Assembly: GCA_002292265.1 (NCBI GenBank)
Contig: DBBQ01000023.1
Location: forward strand, 105,598 to 147,785
Origin: Flavobacteriaceae bacterium UBA980
GTDB lineage: Bacteria > Bacteroidota > Bacteroidia > Flavobacteriales > Flavobacteriaceae
DNA: 42,188 nucleotides
Direction: 5' to 3'
The position numbers and the translations under genes are program-made. Below are positions 32,336 to 41,997 of the stretch, piece by piece. The notes beneath the pieces were generated by a model. It had not been told where the DNA came from and ran no database searches. It was given only the letters and a program-made list of their open reading frames with translations. Within the stretch, counting starts at the first letter, position 1, and each line of letters opens with the position of its first letter.

Positions 32336-34885
32336 TTACGAAGTTTCTACTCCTTGATTGATTTTTAATTGGAGATTGTCACCTTCTTTGTTCTGGTCAA
32401 CCAAAATTTTATCACCTTCTTTTATAGCGTTATTCACTACATGTTCTGCTAAAAGATCTTCTACATATTTTTGAATCGCGCGGTTCAATGGTCTTGCACC
32501 GTATTTGCTGTCATAGCCTTTTTCTGTGATAAAATCTTTCGCTGGGTCTGAAACGACAATCTTATAGCCAAGCTGGTCGATACGCTGGATGAGTTTTACC
32601 AATTCAATATCCACAATTTTGCGAATGTCTTTTTGCTCTAGTGGATTGAAAACTACAATGTCATCAATACGATTGAGAAATTCTGGCGAAAAAGTTTTTT
32701 TCAATTCTTTTTCAATCACCCCTTTTTCGATTTCTTGTGATTGAGCTTTTTGCGAAGCTGTTTCAAATCCTAATCCTCTTCCAAAATCTTTTACTTGACG
32801 TGCTCCAACGTTGGAAGTCATGATGATAATGGTATTTTGGAAATTGATTTTTCTTCCTAGGCTATCGGTTAAAAATCCATCGTCTAGTACCTGCAGCAAC
32901 ATATTGAAAATATCGGGGTGCGCTTTTTCCACTTCGTCCAATAAGATGACAGAGTAGGGACGTCTTCGGACCTTTTCGGTCAACTGTCCTCCTTCTTCAT
33001 AACCCACATAGCCTGGAGGAGAACCAATCAAACGAGAGATGGCAAATTTTTCCATATACTCACTCATGTCAACCCGTATGAGATTTTCTTCAGATTCAAA
33101 GATTTCAGAGGCAAGAATTTTTGCCAGTTGGGTTTTACCCACTCCTGTTTGCCCAAGGAAAATAAAAGAACCAATGGGTTTGTCGGGAGCTTTGAGTCCC
33201 GCTCGATTTCGTTGAATGGCTTTGACTACTTTTTCTACAGCATCTTGCTGACCAATAAGTTTAGAACCAATTATTTTAGTCAGTTTAGAAAGTTTATTTT
33301 TCTCTGATTTAACAATTTTATTTACCGGAATATTGGTCATCATCGAGACGACGTCAGCGATATCGTTGTCAGTAACAGTAACTCGATTTTGCTTTGATTC
33401 TTCTTGCCAGCGATCTTGGGCATCAACCAATAAACGTTCTACCCGTTTTTCGTCATCTCTTAGTTTGGCAGCTTCCTCGTACTTTTGCTTTTTTACTACA
33501 GAGTTTTTCAATTCTCGAACTTGATCGAGTTGGCTTTCCAAATCAATGATCTCCTGAGGTACGCTCATATTGTTGATATGGACTCTTGACCCTGCTTCGT
33601 CTAAAGCATCAATTGCTTTGTCTGGAAGAAATCGATCTGACATGTAGCGGTCTGTCAAATCAACGCAAGCACTCAGAGCCTTGTCTGTGTAGTTTACATT
33701 GTGGTGGTTCTCATAACGCTCTTTGATGTTTTTTAAGATCTCTAGGGTTTCCTCGTTGCTGGTTTGCTCCACGAGTATCTTTTGAAAACGACGTTCCAAG
33801 GCACCGTCTTTTTCAATATTTTGTCTGTATTCGTCCAGTGTAGTCGCTCCGATACATTGAATTTCTCCACGGGCCAGCGCAGGTTTAAACATATTTGAAG
33901 CATCTAAACTTCCTGTGGCTCCCCCAGCACCTACAATGGTGTGAATTTCGTCAATAAAGAGGATGATGTCGTCATTTTTTTCCAATTCGTTCATCAGCGC
34001 TTTCATCCGCTCTTCAAACTGTCCTCTATATTTTGTTCCAGCAACTAAACTAGCTAGATCCAAACTGACCACACGTTTGTTATATAATATCCGTGAAACG
34101 CGTTTTTGAATGATCCGCAACGCTAGGCCCTCTGCGATGGCGGATTTACCTACCCCAGGTTCACCGATTAGCAAAGGGTTGTTTTTCTTTCTTCTGCTGA
34201 GGATTTGTGAGACACGCTCAATTTCTTTTTCTCTTCCTACTACAGGATCCAATTTTTCTTGTTCTGCCAGTGCAGTAATGTCTCGGCCAAAGTTGTCAAG
34301 TACTGGAGTTTTTGACTTTTTAGAAGTTTTGGATTCAGAAGTGGGAATAAACGGGTTTTCTTTACTCTCACCTTCATTGTCCTTTTCTTCTGGAAAAGAG
34401 GCACCAGAAGGCAAGTCTTCGTAAGAAGAATCTGTGTCGTTTGCTAACATGAGTTTGAATTGTTCTTTGACAATGTCGTAATCTACATTAAGCTGAACGA
34501 GAAGTTTGGTAGTTGGGTCATTTTCATTTCGGAGAATACACAAAAGCAAATGCACTGTATTGATCAATTCACTTTGAAACAATTTAGCTTCTAAAAAAGT
34601 GGTCTTTAGTGCACGTTCTGCTTGTCTTGTGAGGTGTAGATTTTTTTTGTCTTTTAATAAGGGGGTGTCTTCTACCGCTGCAGGGTTTAGAATTTCGACT
34701 TTTCGTCGCAATTCTTTCAGGTTCACCTCGATTGCGTTTAAGATTGCAATTGCTTTTCCTCCTCCATCTCGCAAAATCCCCAGCATAAGATGTTCCGTAC
34801 CAATAAAGTTATGACCCAATCTCAAGGCCTCTTCTTTACTGAAAGCGATTACATCTTTAACGCGTGGTGAAAAATTATCATCCAT
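32336..34885 (-). CDS. clpC: ATP-dependent Clp protease ATP-binding subunit ClpC
   Basis: 849 residues. Hsp100 unfoldase that feeds proteins to ClpP. The N-terminal Clp-N repeats (FSPRVKDVIAFSKEEALRLG, GTEHLMLGILRDGGG) occupy about residues 1-145, the first AAA+ domain has Walker A GEPGVGKSA near residue 239, a middle coiled-coil/UVR-like segment follows (KQKYEEAAKLRDDEKRVERL), and the second AAA+ domain has Walker A GQTGVGKTQ near residue 577 and EEGGQLTEKVRRRPYSVILL. No clpP is nearby. No CIRCE-like element or CtsR gene is seen. A candidate promoter lies at 34924-34951. A second stress-protease system in the window beside lon. Confidence 0.96.
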   Translation of the reverse strand: MDDNFSPRVKDVIAFSKEEALRLGHNFIGTEHLMLGILRDGGGKAIAILNAIEVNLKELRRKVEILNPAAVEDTPLLKDKKNLHLTRQAERALKTTFLEAKLFQSELINTVHLLLCILRNENDPTTKLLVQLNVDYDIVKEQFKLMLANDTDSSYEDLPSGASFPEEKDNEGESKENPFIPTSESKTSKKSKTPVLDNFGRDITALAEQEKLDPVVGREKEIERVSQILSRRKKNNPLLIGEPGVGKSAIAEGLALRIIQKRVSRILYNKRVVSLDLASLVAGTKYRGQFEERMKALMNELEKNDDIILFIDEIHTIVGAGGATGSLDASNMFKPALARGEIQCIGATTLDEYRQNIEKDGALERRFQKILVEQTSNEETLEILKNIKERYENHHNVNYTDKALSACVDLTDRYMSDRFLPDKAIDALDEAGSRVHINNMSVPQEIIDLESQLDQVRELKNSVVKKQKYEEAAKLRDDEKRVERLLVDAQDRWQEESKQNRVTVTDNDIADVVSMMTNIPVNKIVKSEKNKLSKLTKIIGSKLIGQQDAVEKVVKAIQRNRAGLKAPDKPIGSFIFLGQTGVGKTQLAKILASEIFESEENLIRVDMSEYMEKFAISRLIGSPPGYVGYEEGGQLTEKVRRRPYSVILLDEVEKAHPDIFNMLLQVLDDGFLTDSLGRKINFQNTIIIMTSNVGARQVKDFGRGLGFETASQKAQSQEIEKGVIEKELKKTFSPEFLNRIDDIVVFNPLEQKDIRKIVDIELVKLIQRIDQLGYKIVVSDPAKDFITEKGYDSKYGARPLNRAIQKYVEDLLAEHVVNNAIKEGDKILVDQNKEGDNLQLKINQGVETS

Positions 34886-34923
34886 AGCTTCTGTTTTAAA
34901 ATCTTATTGGGCAAATAATAGAC

Positions 34924-34951
34924 CAAAGTCATATCCCTTGCTAAGAGACAA
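34924..34951 (-). promoter_or_regulatory. Candidate clpC promoter, TTG-N17-TGACTTTG
   Basis: On the minus strand TTG (34951-34949) precedes TGACTTTG (34931-34924) by 17 bases; the -7 element has one mismatch (G for A at position 2). It lies 39 bases before the clpC start. A second partial element, TATTATTTG, is nearer the gene. Confidence 0.4.
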
Positions 34952-35099
34952 AAAAATATTAAGAATTCAAAAAAAGGAGTGAGATAATTTACCACCAAAA
35001 AGGGGCTGAATTCTGTTAATAATTTTAATAAATAAGACTGTATTTTAATCTAAAATTGTGTGCTTAATACCTATTTTAGCTACTATCTAAACAAATGAC

Positions 35100-37595
35100 A
35101 TGAACGAAGGAGACAAGCTCATTCCTATAAAGATAGAAGATGAAATGAAATCGGCATACATTGATTATTCAATGTCTGTCATTGTGTCACGCGCACTTCC
35201 CGATGTTCGGGACGGATTAAAGCCCGTTCACCGTCGCGTGCTATTCGGAATGCATGAATTGGGAATACGTTCGAACACTGCCTACAAAAAATCAGCACGT
35301 ATAGTAGGAGAAGTTCTCGGTAAATACCATCCCCATGGAGACAGTTCTGTATATGATACTATGGTGCGTATGGCCCAGGAGTGGAGTTTGCGCTATTTGT
35401 TAGTGGATGGTCAGGGTAACTTCGGCTCTGTAGACGGCGACAGCCCAGCTGCGATGCGATATACGGAAGCGCGAATGCAAAAAATGTCAGAAGATTTGAT
35501 GGCGGATATCGATAAAGAAACGGTCGATCTGCAACTCAACTTTGACGATACACTAAAAGAACCCACCGTACTCCCCACACGAGTACCGAACCTTTTGATC
35601 AATGGAGCTTCTGGTATTGCGGTAGGTATGGCGACCAACATGCCGCCGCATAACCTCACCGAAGTAGTAGAGGGAACCATACAATACATAGACAACAATG
35701 AGATCACTATAGAGGAACTCATTCAAACCATCAAGGCGCCTGATTTTCCTACTGGGGGTACCATATATGGTTATGAGGGTGTCAAAGAAGCTTTTTTGAC
35801 AGGTCGTGGGCGAATTGTTATTCGAGCCAAAGCTAATATTGAGGAAGTAAATGGCAGGGAGTGTATTATTGTAAATGAAATACCTTACCAAGTCAACAAA
35901 GCGGAAATGATTCGAAAAACCGCAGAACTGGTAAATGATAAAAAAATAGAAGGAATTAGCACGATTCGCGACGAATCGGATCGCAACGGGATGCGCATCG
36001 TATACGTTTTAAAACGAGATGCTGTTCCCAATATAGTACTCAATAAGCTTTATAAATACACCTCTCTTCAGTCTTCCTTTAGCGTGAATAATATTGCTTT
36101 AGTCAAAGGAAGACCACAAATGTTGAATCTCAAAGATATGATTCACTATTTTGTGGAACACCGCCATGACGTGGTCGTAAGAAGAACTAAATACGAACTG
36201 CGCAAGGCAGAGGAACGCGCCCACATTTTAGAGGGACTGATTATCGCTTCAGATAATATTGATGAAGTCATTGCCATTATTCGAGGTTCACAAAATGCCG
36301 ACGCTGCAAGAGAAAATCTGATCAAACGATTTGAACTTTCTGAAATACAAGCGAAGGCAATTGTTGAAATGCGTTTGAGACAGTTGACCGGTCTAGAACA
36401 AGACAAACTGAGAACAGAATACGACGAACTGCTTAAAACAATCGCAGACCTTAAAGATATCTTGGATAAGAAAGAGCGTCGTATGAATATCATTAAGGAA
36501 GAACTTCTCGAGATAAAAGAGAAATACGGAGACGAACGCCGTTCCAATATCGAATATGCAGGGGGAGACTTTAGTATGGAGGACATGATTCCCAATGAGA
36601 AAGTGGTTATTACGATATCCCATGCAGGTTATATCAAAAGAACTCCTCTGATTGAATACAAAACCCAAAACAGAGGAGGTGTAGGGCAGAAGGCTTCTAC
36701 CACACGAGACGAAGATTTTCTCTCTGACCTTTTTGTAGGAACCAACCATCAATACATGCTGTTTTTTACACAAAAAGGCAAGTGTTTTTGGATGCGGGTA
36801 TATGAAATTCCTGAAGGATCAAAAGCCTCAAAAGGAAGAGCTATTCAAAACTTGATTAACATTGAACAAGACGACAAGGTCAAAGCTTTTATCTGTACTC
36901 AAGATTTAAAGGACGAAGACTATGTGAACAGTCATTATGTGATCATGGCAACTCGAAAAGGACAGGTAAAAAAGACTTCTTTAGAGCAATATTCTCGTCC
37001 GCGAACCAACGGAATCAATGCCATTAGTATTCGTGAAGACGATGAATTGTTAGAAGCCAAATTGACCACAGGCAACAGCCATGTCATGTTGGCAGTAGCA
37101 TCAGGGAAAGCCATTCGATTCGAGGAGAGTAAAACCCGACCTATGGGACGAGGTGCCTCTGGAGTTCGAGGGATTACACTGAATGATGCAAACGATGAAG
37201 TCGTGGGGATGATTGCTGTAAATGACATGGACGCCAACATACTTGTGGTCTCTGAAAACGGATATGGAAAACGCTCTAGTGTGGAAGATTATCGGGTGAC
37301 CAATCGTGGTGGAAAAGGGGTGAAAACCATTTCCATAACAGAAAAAACAGGAAAGTTAGTCGCGATTAAAAGCGTTAATGATCAAGATGATTTGATGATT
37401 ATAAATAAATCTGGAATTGCCATACGCATGGAAATCAGTGCATTGCGTGTAATGGGTCGCGCTACTCAAGGAGTGAGATTGATCAACTTGAAAGGCGATG
37501 ACACAATAGCCGCAGTAGCCAAAGTGATGAAAGACGATGATCCCATTGAAGATGTCAACGATCTTGAAGTAAACGATGGCACTATTATTGAATAA
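35100..37595 (+). CDS. gyrA: DNA gyrase subunit A
   Basis: 831 residues. GyrA carries the DNA-breaking tyrosine of gyrase: Y121 in [11 protein letters not shown]. The quinolone-determining positions S82 and D86 ([10 protein letters not shown], matching E. coli S83 and D87) are unmutated. The C-terminal beta-pinwheel covers about residues 500-810; the GyrA-box appears in diverged form (QNRGGVG), with NRGGKG in a later blade. The start follows directly on a short divergent region shared with clpC. A secreted TPR gene follows after 19 bases. GyrA rather than ParC is favoured by length and the QNRGGVG box. Confidence 0.94.
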   Translation: MNEGDKLIPIKIEDEMKSAYIDYSMSVIVSRALPDVRDGLKPVHRRVLFGMHELGIRSNTAYKKSARIVGEVLGKYHPHGDSSVYDTMVRMAQEWSLRYLLVDGQGNFGSVDGDSPAAMRYTEARMQKMSEDLMADIDKETVDLQLNFDDTLKEPTVLPTRVPNLLINGASGIAVGMATNMPPHNLTEVVEGTIQYIDNNEITIEELIQTIKAPDFPTGGTIYGYEGVKEAFLTGRGRIVIRAKANIEEVNGRECIIVNEIPYQVNKAEMIRKTAELVNDKKIEGISTIRDESDRNGMRIVYVLKRDAVPNIVLNKLYKYTSLQSSFSVNNIALVKGRPQMLNLKDMIHYFVEHRHDVVVRRTKYELRKAEERAHILEGLIIASDNIDEVIAIIRGSQNADAARENLIKRFELSEIQAKAIVEMRLRQLTGLEQDKLRTEYDELLKTIADLKDILDKKERRMNIIKEELLEIKEKYGDERRSNIEYAGGDFSMEDMIPNEKVVITISHAGYIKRTPLIEYKTQNRGGVGQKASTTRDEDFLSDLFVGTNHQYMLFFTQKGKCFWMRVYEIPEGSKASKGRAIQNLINIEQDDKVKAFICTQDLKDEDYVNSHYVIMATRKGQVKKTSLEQYSRPRTNGINAISIREDDELLEAKLTTGNSHVMLAVASGKAIRFEESKTRPMGRGASGVRGITLNDANDEVVGMIAVNDMDANILVVSENGYGKRSSVEDYRVTNRGGKGVKTISITEKTGKLVAIKSVNDQDDLMIINKSGIAIRMEISALRVMGRATQGVRLINLKGDDTIAAVAKVMKDDDPIEDVNDLEVNDGTIIE

Positions 37596-37614
37596 ATTAA
37601 AAGAAACAAATACA

Positions 37615-38835
37615 ATGAAAAAACTAGTTACCCTAATTTTTATTTTAACTCTTTCTGTTGCGGTTGGACAAAAGAAAGAGGTCAAGAAAGCCATAAAAGC
37701 TTTTAATGCAGGAGACGTGCAAGGTGCAACTGATATCCTTGAAACCAATGCAGCCTTATTTGAAGGAGCCGACGCTAAGGTTACCCTTCAAAAAACATAT
37801 TTGGAAGCTAAGATTGACCAAGTCAACAAAAAATTTCAATCTTCATACGAAAAATACCAAGCGTATGCAGCCGCGGGAGGTTCTGATCCTGAATACAGTA
37901 ATGAGTTGCTTAAACTCACTTCTGATATTGTAAAAAGCGCCATTGAAGACAATGCCGAAAAACGTTATCCAGAAGCGGCTTCAAAGCTGTATTTGGCCTA
38001 CACTATCGATACTGAGACGAACAAAGACTATCTGTTTTATGCTGCTTCTAGCGAAGTGAATGGATCAGATTATGAAAAAGCCTTGAAGTACTACAACATC
38101 TTAAAGGAGATTAAATACGAGGGGATTGTCACTACATTTTTTGCAAAGTCTGCGGAATCTGGAGAAGAGATTGAGCTTTCAGAGTCGGAATACGAACTGT
38201 ATCAAAAGACAAAAGATTACAGTGATTTTAGAGAAGAAAAATCAGAATCAAGATATCCTGAAATCATCAAAAACATTGCTTTAATCTACGCCCAAACTGG
38301 TGATAATGAAAAGGCAATGGAAGCTGTTAAATTGGCTCGAAAAGAGGACCCTAAAGATTTAAACCTGATTTTGACAGAAGCCAATTTGTATATTCAATTG
38401 GAAGAAAATGACCGTTTTGAAGAATTAATGAAAGAAGCGATTGCACAAGATCCCAACAATGCAACCCTTTATTTCAATCTGGGAGTGGTAAACTCACAAA
38501 GCGGAAATGCAGAGGAAGCAAGAGGGTATTATGAAAAAACAATCGAATTGGACCCTACTTTTGAGTCGGGTTATCTCAACCTGGTTTCGCTGATTTTGGA
38601 AGGGGAAAGTGCAATCGTAGAAGAAATGAATGGTCTTGGAACTTCCAGAGCCGATAATGTACGATACGATGAACTAAAAACCAAGAGAGAAGATCTTTAT
38701 AAAGAGTGTGTCCCTATTTTAGAGAAGCTGGTGGAACTCAACAAAAACCCAGAGGCTGTAAATACCTTGATGAATATCTATGGAACATTGGGCGACAATG
38801 ACGGTTTTAAGCGAATGAAGGCAATGGTAGAATAA
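37615..38835 (+). CDS. Secreted tetratricopeptide repeat protein
   Basis: 406 residues from the ATG at 37615; an in-frame ATG 39 bases upstream lies inside gyrA and would spoil the signal peptide. The signal peptide is MKKLVTLIFILTLSVAVGQ. The rest is alpha-helical with TPR-like repeats, clearest at KNIALIYAQTGDNEKAMEAV, DPNNATLYFNLGVVNSQSG and AEEARGYYEKTIELDPTFES. TPR proteins bind other proteins; the partner is unknown. It probably shares the gyrA transcript and ends before a bidirectional terminator. This gyrA-TPR pairing is one I recall from other flavobacteria, but its meaning is unknown. Confidence 0.85.
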   Translation: MKKLVTLIFILTLSVAVGQKKEVKKAIKAFNAGDVQGATDILETNAALFEGADAKVTLQKTYLEAKIDQVNKKFQSSYEKYQAYAAAGGSDPEYSNELLKLTSDIVKSAIEDNAEKRYPEAASKLYLAYTIDTETNKDYLFYAASSEVNGSDYEKALKYYNILKEIKYEGIVTTFFAKSAESGEEIELSESEYELYQKTKDYSDFREEKSESRYPEIIKNIALIYAQTGDNEKAMEAVKLARKEDPKDLNLILTEANLYIQLEENDRFEELMKEAIAQDPNNATLYFNLGVVNSQSGNAEEARGYYEKTIELDPTFESGYLNLVSLILEGESAIVEEMNGLGTSRADNVRYDELKTKREDLYKECVPILEKLVELNKNPEAVNTLMNIYGTLGDNDGFKRMKAMVE

Positions 38836-38857
38836 TCCAATGGCTTTTAGCAACAAA

Positions 38858-38884
38858 AAAACCCTCTATGTAGAGGGTTTTTTT
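38858..38884. terminator. Bidirectional rho-independent terminator
   Basis: AAAACCCTCTA, loop TG, TAGAGGGTTTTTTT: a symmetric hairpin with A-tract before and T-tract after, so it can end both the TPR gene (plus) and the NlpC/P60 gene (minus, stop at 38883-38885). Its core closely resembles the rpsA terminator. Confidence 0.9.
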
Positions 38885-39632
38885 ATACCAATTTTTTGAT
38901 GATTCTCAATTTGTGAGAATGCTGTTGGGTTTCGGTATTGTAGATTCCCGTTTGATCAATTCGGTCGATACGAACTTTTCCATGGGCATGCAAAATGTAA
39001 TGGTTTTCAAGAAGTAAACCTACGTGAATGATTTTGCACTCGGCGTCGTCAAAAAAGGCCAAATCACCCGCTTCACTCTCGTCAATAAAACTAAGGGGTT
39101 CTCCCAGTTGGGCTTGAAGTGACGCATCTCTAGGAATGGACAGCCCATTGATTCGATAGGTCATTTGTGTAAGTCCTGAACAGTCAATACCCATAGGAGT
39201 TTTTCCTCCCCATAAATAAGGCGCGTTTAGATACAACGATGCGGTTTTAAGGAGATTGGACTTGTCCATTTTTTTGGGTTGGGTAGGACCGTCGTATTGA
39301 TGTCCCAACCACTTACAGGCTCCGATATTACTGCCCAAAACTAGTGCAGTCAATTCGCGATCTGGGGTTTCAATATAATCTACCAATCGGGTGCTGTAAA
39401 GCGGAGTCTTTATAGTAACTTCTTCTGCATCTGACTTTGAAATGGATGTTGCTTGCTTTCCGTCTATCCAACCGCTGTATTGGTCGGCGAGTGCTGTGAT
39501 TTGTAACCACCCTTTTTTCTTTGAAGTGATTTTAAAACAATCTCCGTAAAGAAGCTGCGAAACTAACTCACTTTGATGAGAAGGTTCACTTCGCATCGGG
39601 ACGATGCTTAAATGACAAATGCCGTAGTCCAA
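38883..39632 (-). CDS. NlpC/P60 family cell-wall peptidase with SH3-like domain
   Basis: 249 residues. An N-terminal bacterial SH3-like region (YGICHLSIVPMRSEPSHQSE, GWLQITALADQYSGWI) precedes the NlpC/P60 papain-like domain with catalytic Cys151 in GIDCSGLTQ, His203 in IIHVGLLL and a third polar residue near LHAHG. It likely cleaves peptide crosslinks of peptidoglycan (D-gamma-Glu to diamino acid). No signal peptide is visible, as in similar cytoplasmic recycling enzymes. The start is TTG at 39630-39632; an in-frame TAA lies two codons upstream, and the first ATG is residue 12 or so within the conserved SH3 segment, so TTG is preferred. Confidence 0.88.
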   Translation of the reverse strand: MDYGICHLSIVPMRSEPSHQSELVSQLLYGDCFKITSKKKGWLQITALADQYSGWIDGKQATSISKSDAEEVTIKTPLYSTRLVDYIETPDRELTALVLGSNIGACKWLGHQYDGPTQPKKMDKSNLLKTASLYLNAPYLWGGKTPMGIDCSGLTQMTYRINGLSIPRDASLQAQLGEPLSFIDESEAGDLAFFDDAECKIIHVGLLLENHYILHAHGKVRIDRIDQTGIYNTETQQHSHKLRIIKKLV

Positions 39633-39671
39633 AATTTAATATTCAAATAAATTTGTTTCAATCGCTAAAAA

Positions 39672-39693
39672 CAAAAATAGGGATTTTAAATCC
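39672..39693 (-). promoter_or_regulatory. Candidate promoter of the NlpC/P60 gene with an embedded palindrome
   Basis: TATTTTTG (39679-39672, minus strand) matches the -7 element. Directly upstream, GGATTT-T-AAATCC (39681-39693) is a perfect 6+6 inverted repeat between the -7 and -33 regions, where a repressor could act. A TTG lies about 15 bases upstream of the -7, slightly short. Confidence 0.35.
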
Positions 39694-39742
39694 ACAACCG
39701 CTGAACTGAAAAGAAAATAGCGGTTATCCGCATAAGTTTATG

Positions 39743-39750
39743 TAGCTTTG
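39743..39750 (+). promoter_or_regulatory. Candidate -7 element TAGCTTTG for the 7TM-HD gene
   Basis: TAGCTTTG matches TAnnTTTG and lies 16 bases before the TTG start at 39767. A small hairpin GCGG-TTAT-CCGC covers the -33 region, where TTA replaces TTG. Confidence 0.45.
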
Positions 39751-39766
39751 ATTTAAAAGAAGACTT

Positions 39767-41812
39767 TTGAAATCGTTTTGGAAGTACATTGTCGCCCAGC
39801 AAGGACTATTCTACAAGTCTTTATTAATTTTGTCTAGTTCGGTATTGATCCTTTATCTTTTTCCCCTGGGAGGGCAATTCAAATACGAATTTCAAAAAGG
39901 CAAGGTTTGGCAATATCCCGATTTTTATTCTCCCTTTGACTTTTCTATTTTAAAATCTGAAGACGAAATTGCAAAAGATGAAGCAGCCGCTTTAAAAAAT
40001 CTAAAACCGTATTTACGTGCAGACGAAACACTAAAAAAACAAGTCTTTTTAAAATATTCCGAAGCATTCATAGGTTTTTTTCAAGATCAACAGAACCCGA
40101 TGACCTTGGACAGTCTGTATGACTTTGGTAAAGAACTTTTGGATGAGGCATATCGTTACGGTGTCTTACCGCCCAACTACATCCATCAGGGAAATACTGA
40201 AATTCTGCTGATACAAAAACAAACCGAAATCCCGATCTCCATAGATACGTTGTTTAGGTCGGAAGCACTTTTTGATTTTGTCAATAACCGTTTAATCAAT
40301 TCTTCCTATCTACCCTATCAAGACCGCTTTAAAGATCTTTTTTTTGAACTTCTCGTTCCCAATGTTTCTTTGGATAAAAACTTTTATGAAACAGCCAAGG
40401 AACAAGTACTGCAAAATATTTCCAAGTCTCGAGGATTTATTCCTGGGGGTACTTTAATTATCGCAGAAGGTGCTCTTGTGGACGAAGATACCTTTGTGAT
40501 ACTCAACTCGCTTCGAAATGAATTCACCTTACAACAAGAAGGGCAGAGTTCGTTTTGGATTATCATTGGATACAGCATTCTAATTCTTTTGACTTTCACA
40601 CTTTTGTTGTTGTTTCTTTATAATTATCGATTTGCTATTTATGAAAACAATCGGAAACTGACCTTTATCTTTTTTAATATTCTCGTAATTATTGGTGCCG
40701 TCACCTTAACTCTAAATTACAACACAGCCTATGTTTTTGCAGTTCCGATTTGTATCTTACCCTTGATCATTAAAGCTTTTTTTGACGCACGTTTAGGCCT
40801 GTTTACCCATGTATTGACTGTTTTGCTTTTAGGTTTTATCGTACCCAATAGTTTTGAATTTGTTTTTTTGCAAATCACCGCAGGAATCATCACCATCCAA
40901 TCGGTTTCACAACTGTACCGAAGAGCTAATTTATTTATTTCTGTGGGTCAAATTGTTTTGGTCTATCTCACAAGCTATATTGCTTTTACCACAATTCAGG
41001 AAGGGACGCTGTTTCAGCTCAATCTTGCACCACTGGGTCTGTTTATGCTCAATGGCCTGCTCATGCTCTTCGTACAGCCCCTTATTTATATTTATGAACG
41101 ACTGTTTGGTTTGATTTCTGATGTTTCCTTATTAGAATTGTCAGATACCAATTCCAATTTGCTCAAAGAACTTTCCGATAAAGCTCCAGGTACATTTCAC
41201 CATTCTTTACAAGTCGCTAATCTGGCTGAAGCTGCGGCAAACGAGATCGGAGCCAATACCCTTTTGGTACGGGTAGGGGCCTTGTACCATGACATTGGAA
41301 AACTCAAAGCTCCCATGTATTTTTCAGAAAATCAAACGGGAATCCTTTCACCTCATGAAGAACTTACTCCCAAACAAAGCGCAGAAGTCATTATAAATCA
41401 TGTTCTGGACGGCATTGCAATCGCCCAAAAAAACAAGATTCCCGATCGAATCATCGATTTTATACGAACGCATCACGGAACTTCAATGGTCTATTATTTT
41501 TACAAAAAGCAAGAAGAGCTTACACCCGATGCTGTAAATCCAGAGAACTTTCGCTATCCAGGACCTAAACCTTTTTCGAAGGAAACCGCGATTTTGATGA
41601 TGGCAGACGCTGTAGAAGCTGCCTCCAAAAGCTTAAAAGCACCAAATGTAAATGAACTGCAGCTGTTTGTCGATAAGATCATTGACGGGAAAATGTCAGA
41701 ACTACAATTTAATTCTTCCGACATTACCTTTGCTGAAATTGAAACGGTAAAAAAAGTTCTTTTTAAGAAACTCATCAACGTATACCAACTTCGGATTGAG
41801 TATCCTGAATAA
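39767..41812 (+). CDS. 7TM-HD domain protein, PgpH-like cyclic-dinucleotide phosphodiesterase
   Basis: 681 residues. One N-terminal transmembrane helix (about 18-34), an extracytoplasmic 7TMR-HDED-type domain to about residue 260, about seven transmembrane helices to about 445, then a cytoplasmic HD domain with H478-H479 (GTFHHSLQVANLAE), the H508-D509 pair in YHDIGKLKAP and THHGTS further on. PgpH of Listeria degrades c-di-AMP; this activity is inferred from domain order. The start is TTG at 39767: an in-frame TGA lies at 39749 and no ATG occurs before residue 100, while the first helix is needed, so TTG is secure. Confidence 0.9.
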   Translation: MKSFWKYIVAQQGLFYKSLLILSSSVLILYLFPLGGQFKYEFQKGKVWQYPDFYSPFDFSILKSEDEIAKDEAAALKNLKPYLRADETLKKQVFLKYSEAFIGFFQDQQNPMTLDSLYDFGKELLDEAYRYGVLPPNYIHQGNTEILLIQKQTEIPISIDTLFRSEALFDFVNNRLINSSYLPYQDRFKDLFFELLVPNVSLDKNFYETAKEQVLQNISKSRGFIPGGTLIIAEGALVDEDTFVILNSLRNEFTLQQEGQSSFWIIIGYSILILLTFTLLLLFLYNYRFAIYENNRKLTFIFFNILVIIGAVTLTLNYNTAYVFAVPICILPLIIKAFFDARLGLFTHVLTVLLLGFIVPNSFEFVFLQITAGIITIQSVSQLYRRANLFISVGQIVLVYLTSYIAFTTIQEGTLFQLNLAPLGLFMLNGLLMLFVQPLIYIYERLFGLISDVSLLELSDTNSNLLKELSDKAPGTFHHSLQVANLAEAAANEIGANTLLVRVGALYHDIGKLKAPMYFSENQTGILSPHEELTPKQSAEVIINHVLDGIAIAQKNKIPDRIIDFIRTHHGTSMVYYFYKKQEELTPDAVNPENFRYPGPKPFSKETAILMMADAVEAASKSLKAPNVNELQLFVDKIIDGKMSELQFNSSDITFAEIETVKKVLFKKLINVYQLRIEYPE

Positions 41813-41849
41813 TATCAAAAAAAAGATTGTTTACTTTGTGGGGAACTAT

Positions 41850-41857
41850 TACTTTTG
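41850..41857 (+). promoter_or_regulatory. -7 element TACTTTTG of tRNA-Ser
   Basis: TACTTTTG matches TAnnTTTG and ends 12 bases before the tRNA 5' end, with TTG at 41827-41829, 20 bases upstream. The primary transcript would start shortly before the mature tRNA. Confidence 0.5.
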
Positions 41858-41869
41858 TGTTCCCTTTTT

Positions 41870-41953
41870 GGAGAGGTGCCAGAGTGGTAATGGAGCAGAT
41901 TGCTAATCTGTCAACGTGTAAGCGTTGCCAGGGTTCGAATCCCTGTCTCTCCG
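41870..41953 (+). tRNA. tRNA-Ser (anticodon GCU)
   Basis: 84 nucleotides with a 7-bp acceptor stem GGAGAGG/TCTCTCC (one G-U pair), D arm, anticodon stem GCAGA/TCTGT enclosing TTGCTAA (anticodon GCT), the long class II variable arm CAACG/GCGTTG and T arm CCAGGGTTCGAATCCCTG. The discriminator is G, as in tRNA-Ser. The 3' CCA is not encoded, so it must be added after RNase Z cleavage. Reads AGC and AGU. Confidence 0.97.
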
Positions 41954-41959
41954 CTGTAT

Positions 41960-41997
41960 AGTCCTGAAAACCCAGTGTTTTCGGGACTTCTTTTTTT
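41960..41997 (+). terminator. Rho-independent terminator after tRNA-Ser
   Basis: AGTCCTGAAAAC (41960-41971), loop CCAGT, GTTTTCGGGACT (41977-41988) form a 12-bp stem with one G-U pair, followed by TC and seven T residues. Confidence 0.9.
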
